A DNA stretch of 40,168 nucleotides from the NCBI GenBank assembly GCA_028284525.1, contig JANQRO010000344.1, forward strand, positions 1 through 40,168, given 5' to 3'. The position numbers and the translations under genes are program-made. Every line of letters starts with the position of its first letter. Position 1 is the first letter of the stretch. The stretch comes from Myxococcota bacterium. Lineage in GTDB: Bacteria > Myxococcota_A > UBA9160 > PR03. The notes under the pieces are model-generated. The model searched no databases, was not told the origin of the DNA, and saw only the letters and a program-made list of their open reading frames with translations. Of the stretch, positions 1-6,776 are shown in pieces.

Positions 1-458
1 CGCAGCGCGCCGCGGCTCCACGCCACCACCGGCACACCGGCCCGCTCGGCGAGCTCCTTCGCGCCGATCTTCTCGCCGCCGGCGCGGATCACGTCGCCGC
101 GGGGGCCCAGGAAGCGAATCCCCGCCGATTCGAGGGCGTCGGCGAAGACGGCGTCCTCGGCGAGGAACCCCCATCCGGGCCACACCGCGTCGGCCTCGAT
201 CTCGCGCAGCACGGCGAGCAATGCGTCGCGGTCGAGGTAGGCGGCGAGGGCCCCGTTCGGGCTCGGGAGCAGCACCGCGCGGTCGGCGTGCCGGGCGAAG
301 GGCGCACCCCGGTCGACCTCGGTGTAGAGGGCGACGCACTCGATGTCCGAGCCCTCGCTCCCGCGCAGGGCCTTCACCGAGCGCACACAGCGCATCGCGG
401 CCTCGCCGCGGTTCAGGATGGCGAGACGGTGGATCGGCTGCGCATCGCTGGGAGTCAT
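1..458 (-). CDS. Biotin carboxylase N-terminus of an acyl-CoA carboxylase (partial, runs off left edge)
   Basis: The first 152 residues of a biotin carboxylase are present; the rest lies outside the window. The family carboxylates biotin with ATP and bicarbonate so that a carboxyltransferase can make malonyl-CoA or a branched extender. Visible are the N-terminal fold motif LNRGEAAMRCVRSV (usual form ANRGEIAVRIIR), a PGWGFLAED stretch (usual PGYGFLSEN) and the FLGP...GEKIGAKELAERAGVPVV segment that precedes the ATP-grasp domain. The W for Y and the LNRGE start resemble long fused carboxylases more than AccC, but that is from memory and the C-terminal domains cannot be seen. The ATG shares ATGA (455-458) with the stop of the phosphopantetheinyl transferase gene, so it is the last visible gene of the lipid operon. 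Confidence 0.85.
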   Translation of the reverse strand, partial: MTPSDAQPIHRLAILNRGEAAMRCVRSVKALRGSEGSDIECVALYTEVDRGAPFARHADRAVLLPSPNGALAAYLDRDALLAVLREIEADAVWPGWGFLAEDAVFADALESAGIRFLGPRGDVIRAGGEKIGAKELAERAGVPVVAWSRGAL

Positions 459-1078
459 TGGACACCTCTCGGGCGAGAGGGGTCGCCGGGTTGCCACAAC
501 ACCGCCGCCCGGGCGAGGCGGCCGTGGTGCGAGATGGAGACGGGGAAGCGGTGGCCGCCCACCCGGAGGGACGGGATCCGCCCGCGGCGTTCGAGCACCG
601 CGGCGTCCGTGTGACCGCGCGAGACGGCCTCGCGACCGAGCGCGCGGCCGAAGGCCGCGCGGAGCGTGTCGCGATCCACGGGGAGGCCAGGTGTCGAGCC
701 GATGGAAAGGACGTGTTCGGAGACCGCCTCGAGTGGGGTGTCCGGCGCCATCGCCAGGGCGCTCACCGCGTCGTCTTCGACGCGGACACGCACCGCGAGC
801 GAGGAGCCGGCTGGGGTGTCGACGCGCCCGCATCCCCCCTCGGCCAGCGCGACGCGCAGGGCGCGGGGCGCGAACACGAAGCGGGGGTCGCCCCGCCGTA
901 GCGCCTTGTAGGCCGCTTCTTTCGCGGCCCAGAACATCCAGCGTCGGCGGCGCGGCTCGGGGTCGGCGGAGATCGCGGCGCGCTCGTCGGCGTCGAACAC
1001 GCGTCGGTCGAAGCCGGGATGCTGGGCGCCCTCGCGGGTGTCCGCCTGGGCGAGATCGACGACATCGTTGCCGATCAC
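455..1078 (-). CDS. 4'-phosphopantetheinyl transferase superfamily protein
   Basis: This 207-residue protein transfers phosphopantetheine from CoA to the conserved serine of a carrier protein. It opens with IGNDVVDL, the metal/CoA-binding DxxD region, and has the signature WAAKEAAYK at about residues 50-58 (W50, K53, E54, K58), matching the W-x-x-KEA-x-x-K motif. The GTG start overlaps the plsC stop as GTGA (1075-1078), and its own stop overlaps the carboxylase start. The only carrier protein in the cluster is the ACP two genes upstream, so that is its likely substrate. The size and motif order fit the AcpS/Sfp superfamily; the subgroup cannot be fixed by eye. Upstream in-frame codons lie inside plsC and were not used. 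Confidence 0.88.
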   Translation of the reverse strand: MIGNDVVDLAQADTREGAQHPGFDRRVFDADERAAISADPEPRRRRWMFWAAKEAAYKALRRGDPRFVFAPRALRVALAEGGCGRVDTPAGSSLAVRVRVEDDAVSALAMAPDTPLEAVSEHVLSIGSTPGLPVDRDTLRAAFGRALGREAVSRGHTDAAVLERRGRIPSLRVGGHRFPVSISHHGRLARAAVLWQPGDPSRPRGVQ

Positions 1079-1851
1079 GAAAGCGATCGTTCCATCTCGA
1101 TCAGCGTGCCCGTGATCTGACGGGCCACCTCGCGAGAGCCGCGCAGACCGCTCTCGTCGGTCTTGGGCTCCATCAGCCGGAGCGCCACCTGGAAGCGGTC
1201 GCCGCGCGTGGGTACCGCCGAGAAGGAGGTCTGCCGGCGGCCGCGCAGGTACACACAGAGCACCCGGCAGCCGGGCACGGCGCGATAGATACGGCCGACG
1301 CCGGGTGCGGCGTTTTCCATCTCGACACGACCCGAGCGGCTGCGGCCGCCTTCGGGGAAGAGCAGGGTCGTCTCGCCGCGCCGCAGGGTGTGCACCACCC
1401 GCGCCAGACTGCGCGCCACCTCGGCGCGTTTGCCTCCGCGTACCACCGGGATGCACTTGAAGACATAGGCGAAGAGCCGCAACGGGAGGTTCGACGCGAA
1501 GATGCTCCGCTCCGGCACGTTCCACGGCAGGCGGGAGAAACGCCGCACGTAGTAGAGGGGATGGCCCAGCGCCCATCCGATCAGGAACGAATCGATCATC
1601 GTCAGGTGGTTGGCGCAGATCAGCAGGGGCCCCGGCTCGTCCGCGATCTGCCGGTAGAGACGGCGGATCTCGTCACCGCCTTCGATCCGAAAGCCAAACC
1701 CGAAGCGCAGGGTGATCGCGGTGAGCGCGGTCGTGAGCGGCGAGAGCAGCCGATCGATCTCGCGCTGGATCCCGAGGCGAACCCGGCCCGCGAGGGGCAA
1801 CGCGAGTGCGTCCGCCGTGTCGGTGCGCGGCGGTGCGCCCGCGTCGCGCAC
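1075..1851 (-). CDS. 1-acyl-sn-glycerol-3-phosphate acyltransferase family protein (PlsC-like)
   Basis: A 258-residue membrane-associated acyltransferase of the LPLAT/PlsC family, which moves an acyl chain from ACP or CoA onto a glycerolipid or related acceptor. Motif I is NHLTMID (His-x4-Asp catalytic pair). The block FPEGGRSRSG is the usual motif III for phosphate binding. The region before motif I is hydrophobic and basic, as expected for a membrane-surface enzyme. The GTG start overlaps the ACP stop by one base (TAGTG around 1851), and the stop overlaps the next gene as GTGA. Sitting directly after an ACP, it probably off-loads the cluster's product into lipid. The actual acceptor is unknown. 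Confidence 0.87.
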   Translation of the reverse strand: MRDAGAPPRTDTADALALPLAGRVRLGIQREIDRLLSPLTTALTAITLRFGFGFRIEGGDEIRRLYRQIADEPGPLLICANHLTMIDSFLIGWALGHPLYYVRRFSRLPWNVPERSIFASNLPLRLFAYVFKCIPVVRGGKRAEVARSLARVVHTLRRGETTLLFPEGGRSRSGRVEMENAAPGVGRIYRAVPGCRVLCVYLRGRRQTSFSAVPTRGDRFQVALRLMEPKTDESGLRGSREVARQITGTLIEMERSLS

Positions 1852-2099
1852 TACCCGATCTTGGAGCGGATCAGCTCCACCGCGTTGCCCACACTCTCGA
1901 CGGCGTCGACATCTTCGTCGGCGATCTCGATGTCGAAGGCGCCTTCGAACTCGAGGACCACGTCGACGAGGCGCGCCGAGTTCACCTCGAGGTCGTCGAG
2001 GATGTGGGTGCCGAGACCCACCGCGGCGAGGGCGTTCTGGTTCTTCACATAGGGCGTGAGAATCTTCACGACCTGCTCGAACACATCCTTCTCTGTCAT
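1851..2099 (-). CDS. Acyl carrier protein
   Basis: This small acidic protein of 82 residues carries growing acyl chains on a phosphopantetheine arm. The attachment site is DDLEVNSARLVDVV, with the modified serine at residue 41. The chosen ATG (2097-2099) lies 6 nt after AGGAG. An in-frame ATG two codons earlier sits directly on that Shine-Dalgarno and is less likely. The protein has N for D before the serine (NS rather than DS), as in some specialised ACPs. It lies 42 bp after the KAS II gene, the only real gap in the cluster, and just before the acyltransferase and the carrier-activating enzyme. It is probably the dedicated carrier of this cluster rather than the main AcpP. Confidence 0.9.
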   Translation of the reverse strand: MTEKDVFEQVVKILTPYVKNQNALAAVGLGTHILDDLEVNSARLVDVVLEFEGAFDIEIADEDVDAVESVGNAVELIRSKIG

Positions 2100-2141
2100 G
2101 CGCATCTCCTCATCCAGTCCGCGCAGGATTCCCCGTCTGTC

Positions 2142-3422
2142 TCAGTCTTTCCACTTGCGGAGGACGAGACAGGCATTGACGTCACCAAATCCAAACCCCG
2201 CCTTCACGAGGATCTCTAGATCCGGAGCCTCGCGCAACTCGTGGGTCACCGACCCCGCGTAGGGCGCGATCTCCGGGTGGATATCTTCGCAGTTGACCGA
2301 AGGATGGACGAAGCCCTCCCGGACCATCAAGACCGCGGCCACCGATTCGATCGCCCCGGCAGCCCCTAGGGTATGCCCGATCAGCGATTTCGTCGCGGTG
2401 ATCGGAGGCAGGGCCTCCGGAGCGCAGCCCAGGGCCGTCGCCCAGGATCGGACCTCCTGCGGGTCGGCCCCCGTGGCGGTGAGGTGGCCGCTGATCGCGT
2501 CCACCTCGGAGGCCTCGATCCGGGCGTCCTGCAGGGCCCCTCGGACGCAGCGCACCACTCCCTCCGGGTTGGGGGCGGTCATGCTGCCACCCCCGCGGTG
2601 GCCTCCGCAGTTGACGCCGGTGCCGAGGAGCTCGGCGTGGATCCGGGCGCCCCGCTCCTGCGCGCTCTCGAGGCCCTCGATCAGCAGCACCCCGGCGCCC
2701 CCGGCCGGCACGAAGCCGGCCGCGCTGGCGCTCATCGGCCGGGAGGCCCGCTCGGGCGCGTCGTTGTACTTGCGCGACAGCACGCGCATCGCGTCGAAGC
2801 CTCCCCAGATGTAGACCGAGGCGCCCTCGGCGCCGCCGCAGAGCATGCGCTCGGCGAGTCCCGCCCGGATCCGCTCGGCGCCGATCGACACCGCCTCGGC
2901 TCCCGTGCTGCAGGCGCTCGAGTTGGTCGTCACCTGGTTGCCGAGGGCCAGGAGCCCGGAGACCCGGGCGGAGATCCCACTGGCCATCACCTGCTCGACG
3001 GCGGTGCTTCCCATCCGCCGCACGCGGCCCTCGTTCACGAAGGGCACGACCCGGTCGGCGATGGTGTCCATCCCGCCGATCCCCGTGCCGAGGACGGCGC
3101 CGGTATCCCAGTCGACCCGGTCGTCGTCGTAGGCGGGGCGGGGGAAGCCCGCGTCGGTCCAGGCGTCCACCGCCGCGATCGAGGCGTAGCGGTGCGCCTG
3201 GTTCATCGCGAGGAGCTGCTCCTCGCTGAAGTAGCTCTCGGCGATCTCGTCGGCGCCCTCGGGGACGCCGGCGACGTGGCAGCCGAACTTGAGCTCCGCC
3301 ATCTCCTCGACCACGCGGATCCCCGACGCGCCCTTGCGCAGCGCCAGCTCGAAATCGGAGACGCGGTTCGCGTTCGGGGCCACCACGCCGAGGCCCGTGA
3401 TCACCACTCGTCGGTCGCTCAT
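2142..3422 (-). CDS. Beta-ketoacyl-ACP synthase II-type (FabF-like) condensing enzyme
   Basis: A 426-residue thiolase-fold elongating condensing enzyme. It condenses acyl chains with malonyl-ACP. The N-terminus RRVVITGLGVVAPN is typical of KAS I/II. The active-site cysteine is C171 (SSACSTGAEAV). The two catalytic histidines and the lysine are present: H313 in SGHLTATGADPQE, K345 and H350 in TKSLIGHTLGAAG. It is therefore a C-H-H enzyme and not a decarboxylating chain-length-factor type. The ATG at 3420-3422 forms an ATGA overlap with the FabZ stop; a longer reading frame 12 codons upstream would run into FabZ. With KAS III it gives the cluster both priming and elongating condensations. Confidence 0.9.
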   Translation of the reverse strand: MSDRRVVITGLGVVAPNANRVSDFELALRKGASGIRVVEEMAELKFGCHVAGVPEGADEIAESYFSEEQLLAMNQAHRYASIAAVDAWTDAGFPRPAYDDDRVDWDTGAVLGTGIGGMDTIADRVVPFVNEGRVRRMGSTAVEQVMASGISARVSGLLALGNQVTTNSSACSTGAEAVSIGAERIRAGLAERMLCGGAEGASVYIWGGFDAMRVLSRKYNDAPERASRPMSASAAGFVPAGGAGVLLIEGLESAQERGARIHAELLGTGVNCGGHRGGGSMTAPNPEGVVRCVRGALQDARIEASEVDAISGHLTATGADPQEVRSWATALGCAPEALPPITATKSLIGHTLGAAGAIESVAAVLMVREGFVHPSVNCEDIHPEIAPYAGSVTHELREAPDLEILVKAGFGFGDVNACLVLRKWKD

Positions 3423-3880
3423 GTCGCGACTCCCATCCCGGAGATTTCCCCCGAGCACACGACCTTGCCCTCGGCGCTCTGCATCTCTACCCGCGAGCGT
3501 AGCTTTCTGCGGCGAAAGAAAACCTTCTCGGCGCGCACCGTCACCGTCTCGCCGGGGTGGACGACCCCCGAGAACTCGACGTTGGCGTCGGTGAACAGCG
3601 TGACGAGCTTGCCGAGGTCGTCCGGGGCCTCTCGGGAGACGAGATAGATCCCCAGCGCCACCACCCCGGCCTGGGCCATCGTCTCGAGCAGGATGACGCC
3701 CGGCGTCACCGGGTTGCCCGGGAAGTGACCCCGGTAGAAGTCCGCCTCGGGGCGGAACCGGTAGCGGGCCACGATGTGGTCGTCGTCGAGCTCGACGATC
3801 TCGTCCAGGAAGCGGAAGGGCTCCTGCTGCGGGAGCGCCGCCAGCACCTGCTCCGGAGAGAGGCCGGGGCCCGCGCTCAC
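3419..3880 (-). CDS. 3-hydroxyacyl-ACP dehydratase, FabZ type
   Basis: A 153-residue single hot-dog-fold dehydratase that removes water from 3-hydroxyacyl-ACP to give trans-2-enoyl-ACP. The catalytic region is FYRGHFPGNPVTPGVILLETMAQAG, split here as the His motif GHFPGNPVTPG (H52) and the Glu motif LLETMAQAG (E66). The length matches the family. It starts with GTG in a GTGA overlap with the FabA stop (3877-3880) and ends in an ATGA overlap with fabF. A FabZ beside a FabA suggests the two handle different chain lengths, or that one makes unsaturated product. Confidence 0.9.
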   Translation of the reverse strand: MSAGPGLSPEQVLAALPQQEPFRFLDEIVELDDDHIVARYRFRPEADFYRGHFPGNPVTPGVILLETMAQAGVVALGIYLVSREAPDDLGKLVTLFTDANVEFSGVVHPGETVTVRAEKVFFRRRKLRSRVEMQSAEGKVVCSGEISGMGVAT

Positions 3881-4467
3881 CGGTCCATCTTCCCGCCCCG
3901 GGCCCGCTCGCTGGGGTGCGGGTAGTCGGGGTAGTCGATGTCCCGGAAGGTTCCCACCTTCGCGCGGTCGATGCTGTAGACCGCCTCGCCGTTCACCGAG
4001 ACCGTGGCGTCGCCGATCGCCATCGAGGCGCCCGCCGCCGCGAGCTCGGTGAAACGTCGCACCCGGATCTCGGTGCGCACGACGCCGTCGTGGGGCCGGA
4101 TCTGGCCGTAGAACTCGACCTCGCCGCAGCCCAGGGCGCGGCCCGCCCCCAGCCCGCCGCGCCACGCGCAGTAGAAGCCGAGGAGCTGCCACACCCCGTC
4201 GAGACCCAGACAGCCCGGCTGCACCGGGTCGCCGAGGAAGTGGCACTGGAAGAACCAGTCGTCCAGACGCACGTCGCGCTCGCCGACGATCCGTCCGCGC
4301 GCGCCGTCCCCGGCGACCTCGACGATGCGGTCGAGCATCAGCATGGGCGGCATCGGGAGCCGCGCGCCGAAGGCGGGCGGCGCGTCTTCGATCAGACGGC
4401 CGTGGGCGAAGGCCAAGAGCTCGCTCTGGTCGAAGGCGTCGCGGCTCTGGAACTCCTGGTATTTCAC
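3877..4467 (-). CDS. fabA: 3-hydroxydecanoyl-ACP dehydratase/isomerase-like (FabA)
   Basis: A 196-residue hot-dog-fold enzyme with a clear match to FabA. It has PMLMLDRIVE, then WFFQCHFLGDPVQPGCLGLDGVWQLLGFY, whose catalytic residues are H76 and D90 (H70 and D84 in E. coli FabA). Next come GRALGCGEVEFYGQI and a C-terminal KVGTFRDIDYP. FabA enzymes dehydrate 3-hydroxyacyl-ACP, and some isomerise trans-2 to cis-3 decenoyl-ACP, which leads to unsaturated fatty acids. The sequence alone does not prove isomerase activity. It is about 20 residues longer than E. coli FabA at the N-terminus. The GTG start overlaps the KAS III stop (GTGA, 4464-4467). Confidence 0.88.
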   Translation of the reverse strand: MKYQEFQSRDAFDQSELLAFAHGRLIEDAPPAFGARLPMPPMLMLDRIVEVAGDGARGRIVGERDVRLDDWFFQCHFLGDPVQPGCLGLDGVWQLLGFYCAWRGGLGAGRALGCGEVEFYGQIRPHDGVVRTEIRVRRFTELAAAGASMAIGDATVSVNGEAVYSIDRAKVGTFRDIDYPDYPHPSERARGGKMDR

Positions 4468-5459
4468 GCACGCCCCTCGAAGCGCATCAGATAGCTCGAC
4501 CAAGTGAGGCCGGCGCCCACCCCCGCGACGGCGACGTCGTCGACGGCCTCCCATTTCTCCCAGTGCATCGAGATCACGCTCGCCGAGCTGGCGGCGCCGG
4601 TGTTGCCGAACCACTCGACGTTGCTGTGGTGTCGGTCGGCGGGGATCGAGCACTGTTTACAGACGTTCTGCAGCATGCGCAGATTCGCCTGGTGCCCGAC
4701 GAAATGGAAGCGACGGGTCTCGTCTTCGAACTCGTTGCGCATGTCCCGCACCAGCCGCGTCATCCGTTTGATCCCGAAGGTCTGGACCACGCGTCCCTCC
4801 TGGGCAAAGTGACCCAGCCGCGGCACCACCACCTTGTCCGCGCCGGCGGGGCTCGACGCGAGGGTGTTGCCGAGGATCTCGACCGGCGCGGGCACCCGGG
4901 TCGACACGACCGCCGCGGCCGCGCCGTCCCCCCAGATCACCGCCGCGGCCCGGTCGCGGTAGTCGACGGTGCGGGTCAGCGCGTCGGGGACCGCCAGCAG
5001 GATGTAGTCCGGCAGCCGCTGCGGGTCCATCTGCTGGAGCATGTACAGCTGGACGTAGAAGCTCGTACACGCGGAGAGCATGTCGAAGGCGGGAACTTCG
5101 AGCTCGAGAGCGCAGGCGATGTTGCAGGTGTCGGCCGGGGACGCGGTGTCGATCGCCGAACTCCCTCCGATCACCATCCCGATCTGGCTCTTCTCGATCC
5201 CGGCGCGCTCGATCGCCATCAGCGCGGCGTGTTTGGCGAGATCGGCGTTGCTGTAGAGCTGGACCTCGAGGGCCGCCCGGGGCTCGGCGTTGCGCGTCTC
5301 GCGCAGGTAGTCGAGGGGCATCACGGTGCGTCGCGATCGGATCCCCACGCGCTCCATGATCCACTGGTCCGTGGTCCCGATGTCGAGCTCTTCGAGAAAG
5401 GCGTTGCTGATCTCGTTCTCGGGATGGAAGTGGCCGAGTCCGTGCAGGTACAGCGTCAT
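4464..5459 (-). CDS. 3-oxoacyl-ACP synthase III-type (FabH-like) condensing enzyme
   Basis: A 331-residue KAS III-family enzyme, which starts acyl chains by condensing an acyl-CoA with malonyl-ACP. The Cys-His-Asn triad is visible: C131 in DMLSACTSFY, H256 in FVGHQANLRM and N286 in WFGNTGAASSAS. Other KAS III hallmarks are TTDQWIMERVGIRSRR near residues 29-44 and IWGDGAAAAVV near 175-185. The window around C131 has Ser-Ala before the Cys, so primer choice may differ from acetyl-CoA. The ATG (5457-5459) forms an ATGA overlap with the SDR gene. It supplies the priming step of the cluster; the primer cannot be told from sequence. Confidence 0.88.
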   Translation of the reverse strand: MTLYLHGLGHFHPENEISNAFLEELDIGTTDQWIMERVGIRSRRTVMPLDYLRETRNAEPRAALEVQLYSNADLAKHAALMAIERAGIEKSQIGMVIGGSSAIDTASPADTCNIACALELEVPAFDMLSACTSFYVQLYMLQQMDPQRLPDYILLAVPDALTRTVDYRDRAAAVIWGDGAAAAVVSTRVPAPVEILGNTLASSPAGADKVVVPRLGHFAQEGRVVQTFGIKRMTRLVRDMRNEFEDETRRFHFVGHQANLRMLQNVCKQCSIPADRHHSNVEWFGNTGAASSASVISMHWEKWEAVDDVAVAGVGAGLTWSSYLMRFEGRA

Positions 5460-6436
5460 CGCATGGCTCCCGAAATGTGCTCGCCGCCGTCGACACGGAT
5501 CACTTCGCCGTTGATCCACGACGCCTCGTCGCGCGCGAGCAGGTAGATGCAGTTGGCGACATCGCGGGGGGTGGTGAGGCGTCCGAAGGGGTTGCGCGAC
5601 CGGGCCGCGGCCTTCAGGTGCGCGTTGCCGGGGATCGCGCGCAACGCCGGGGTGTCGGTGATGCCGGCCTGGATCACATTGGTACGCACGCCGTAGGGGG
5701 CAAACTCGACGGCGATCGACCGGGCCACGGACTCGAGGGCCACCTTCGCGGCGCCGACGGCGGCGTAGCCGCGCCAGGCGACGGTGTTGCCCTCGCTCGT
5801 CAGGCCGAACACCCGGGCGTCGTCGGCGAAGAGCTTGCGCTGGTGGAGCCGCTGGGTCCAGCCGAGGAGGCTGGTTCCCATACTGTGAATCGTGCGTCCG
5901 AGGTCGTCGTCGTCGATGAACGAGCGCTGGGAGTATTCCGGGAGGCTCGCCAGCGAGACCATCGTGTCGATGCCCTCGTCGAAGAGCGCGTCGACAGCCT
6001 CCTGCACCGAGTCGGCGTCGAGACCCAGCCGGGCGGCGAGCTCGCTCACCCCGGGCCGCTCTTCTTCCACCTGGGGGGCTACGAGCTTCAGGTTGCCGAA
6101 GGCGATCGAGTGGAGCAGGACGCGCACACAGCCCTCGCCGGCGGTCTCCTGGAGCTCGTCGAGGATCGACTCGCGCTTGTCCTCGGCGAGGGCGTCGGTG
6201 TTCTTGGTGAGCACCTGCACGCCGAGGCTGCGGAGCTTCTCGAACTCGGGCTCGATGCGGGCGAGGGCGCCCCGGCGATCCCGGTGCACGAGGCACAGGT
6301 GCATGCCGTGCTCGGCGAGCTTCTGCGCGGTCGCGAGCCCGAACCCGCTCGACGCGCCGAGGATCACCGCCCAGGCGTTGTCGCCAAACTCAGAAGCCGT
6401 CGTTGCCAAGCGTTCCCCCCGCTCTGCCCTGGGCAT
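5456..6436 (-). CDS. Short-chain dehydrogenase resembling FabI-type enoyl-ACP reductase
   Basis: A 326-residue Rossmann-fold SDR and the first gene of the lipid operon. The nucleotide motif is GASSGFG (27-33). The catalytic pair is Y224 and K231, separated by six residues (YAAVGAAKVALE). FabI-type enoyl reductases use this Y-x6-K spacing, whereas classical SDRs use Y-x3-K. HSIAFG at about 109-114 and the C-terminal GEVIRVDGG also match FabI. It is about 60 residues longer than FabI, mostly in an acidic helical stretch around 123-180. The likely role is reduction of enoyl-ACP. Two starts are possible: the ATG given here, or a TTG at 6407-6409 behind a strong GGGGGAA Shine-Dalgarno, which would remove nine residues. 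Confidence 0.8.
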   Translation of the reverse strand: MPRAERGERLATTASEFGDNAWAVILGASSGFGLATAQKLAEHGMHLCLVHRDRRGALARIEPEFEKLRSLGVQVLTKNTDALAEDKRESILDELQETAGEGCVRVLLHSIAFGNLKLVAPQVEEERPGVSELAARLGLDADSVQEAVDALFDEGIDTMVSLASLPEYSQRSFIDDDDLGRTIHSMGTSLLGWTQRLHQRKLFADDARVFGLTSEGNTVAWRGYAAVGAAKVALESVARSIAVEFAPYGVRTNVIQAGITDTPALRAIPGNAHLKAAARSRNPFGRLTTPRDVANCIYLLARDEASWINGEVIRVDGGEHISGAMR

Positions 6437-6553
6437 CGCCCCGCCGCTCGCGGGGTCGACGCCTCGGGGCTCCACCCGCCGCGCGCTCCGTTCGGACGGA
6501 CGACGGACCCGATAGACCCGATGGAATTCGGAGGTCTCACCGCCCGACACACA

Positions 6554-6584
6554 GTTTGGCTCGGTTTTCCGCCCACAGCCAAAC
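6554..6584. repeat. Inverted repeat GTTTGGCT / AGCCAAAC next to the 19-bp palindrome
   Basis: Perfect 8-bp arms (6554-6561 and 6577-6584) are separated by 15 bp and end one base before the larger palindrome. It could be a second half-site pair for a regulator, or a stem in the 5' leader of the minus-strand operon. The surrounding bases are less GC-rich than the coding DNA. Confidence 0.4.
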
Positions 6585-6585
6585 A

Positions 6586-6604
6586 GCGGGAAGGTCCTTC
6601 CCGC
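6586..6604. promoter_or_regulatory. Perfect 19-bp palindrome, candidate operator
   Basis: GCGGGAAGG, a central T, then CCTTCCCGC: two perfect 9-bp arms around one base. The arms are too close together to form a hairpin loop, which points to a dimeric protein site rather than an RNA stem. The site lies between divergent lipid-metabolism genes, where a TetR- or GntR-type fatty-acid regulator would be expected. No such regulator is encoded in the window, so the binding protein is unknown. Confidence 0.5.
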
Positions 6605-6776
6605 CGGTGGGGGGCCATCCAAGGTGACCCACTCGCGACGACACTTCAAATGCCCCGGCGGGGTCTGCCTCCCAGGGGGCGCGCGGACGGCGCGGCCACT
6701 CGGTCGCGCGCCCCGGGGGCGACGCCTCCGGAGCGACGAGCGTCGGGAAGCCAGGCCTGGCAGGATACGCGGGGCG

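Larger units (their letters stand above)
6437..6776. promoter_or_regulatory. Divergent control region between the lipid operon and the acyl-CoA synthetase gene
   Basis: This 340-bp non-coding stretch separates two divergently transcribed units, so it should hold both promoters. No convincing -35/-10 pair was found on either strand. It contains two adjacent perfect inverted repeats (6554-6584 and 6586-6604, listed separately). Shorter palindromes such as CCAGGCCTGG lie nearer the plus-strand gene. Confidence 0.5.

Noticed and set aside
343-2052. A 569-codon plus-strand frame across the lipid cluster
   Set aside because: Arg/Gly/Ala-rich shadow of the carboxylase, phosphopantetheinyl transferase, plsC and ACP genes, which have recognisable motifs on the other strand.
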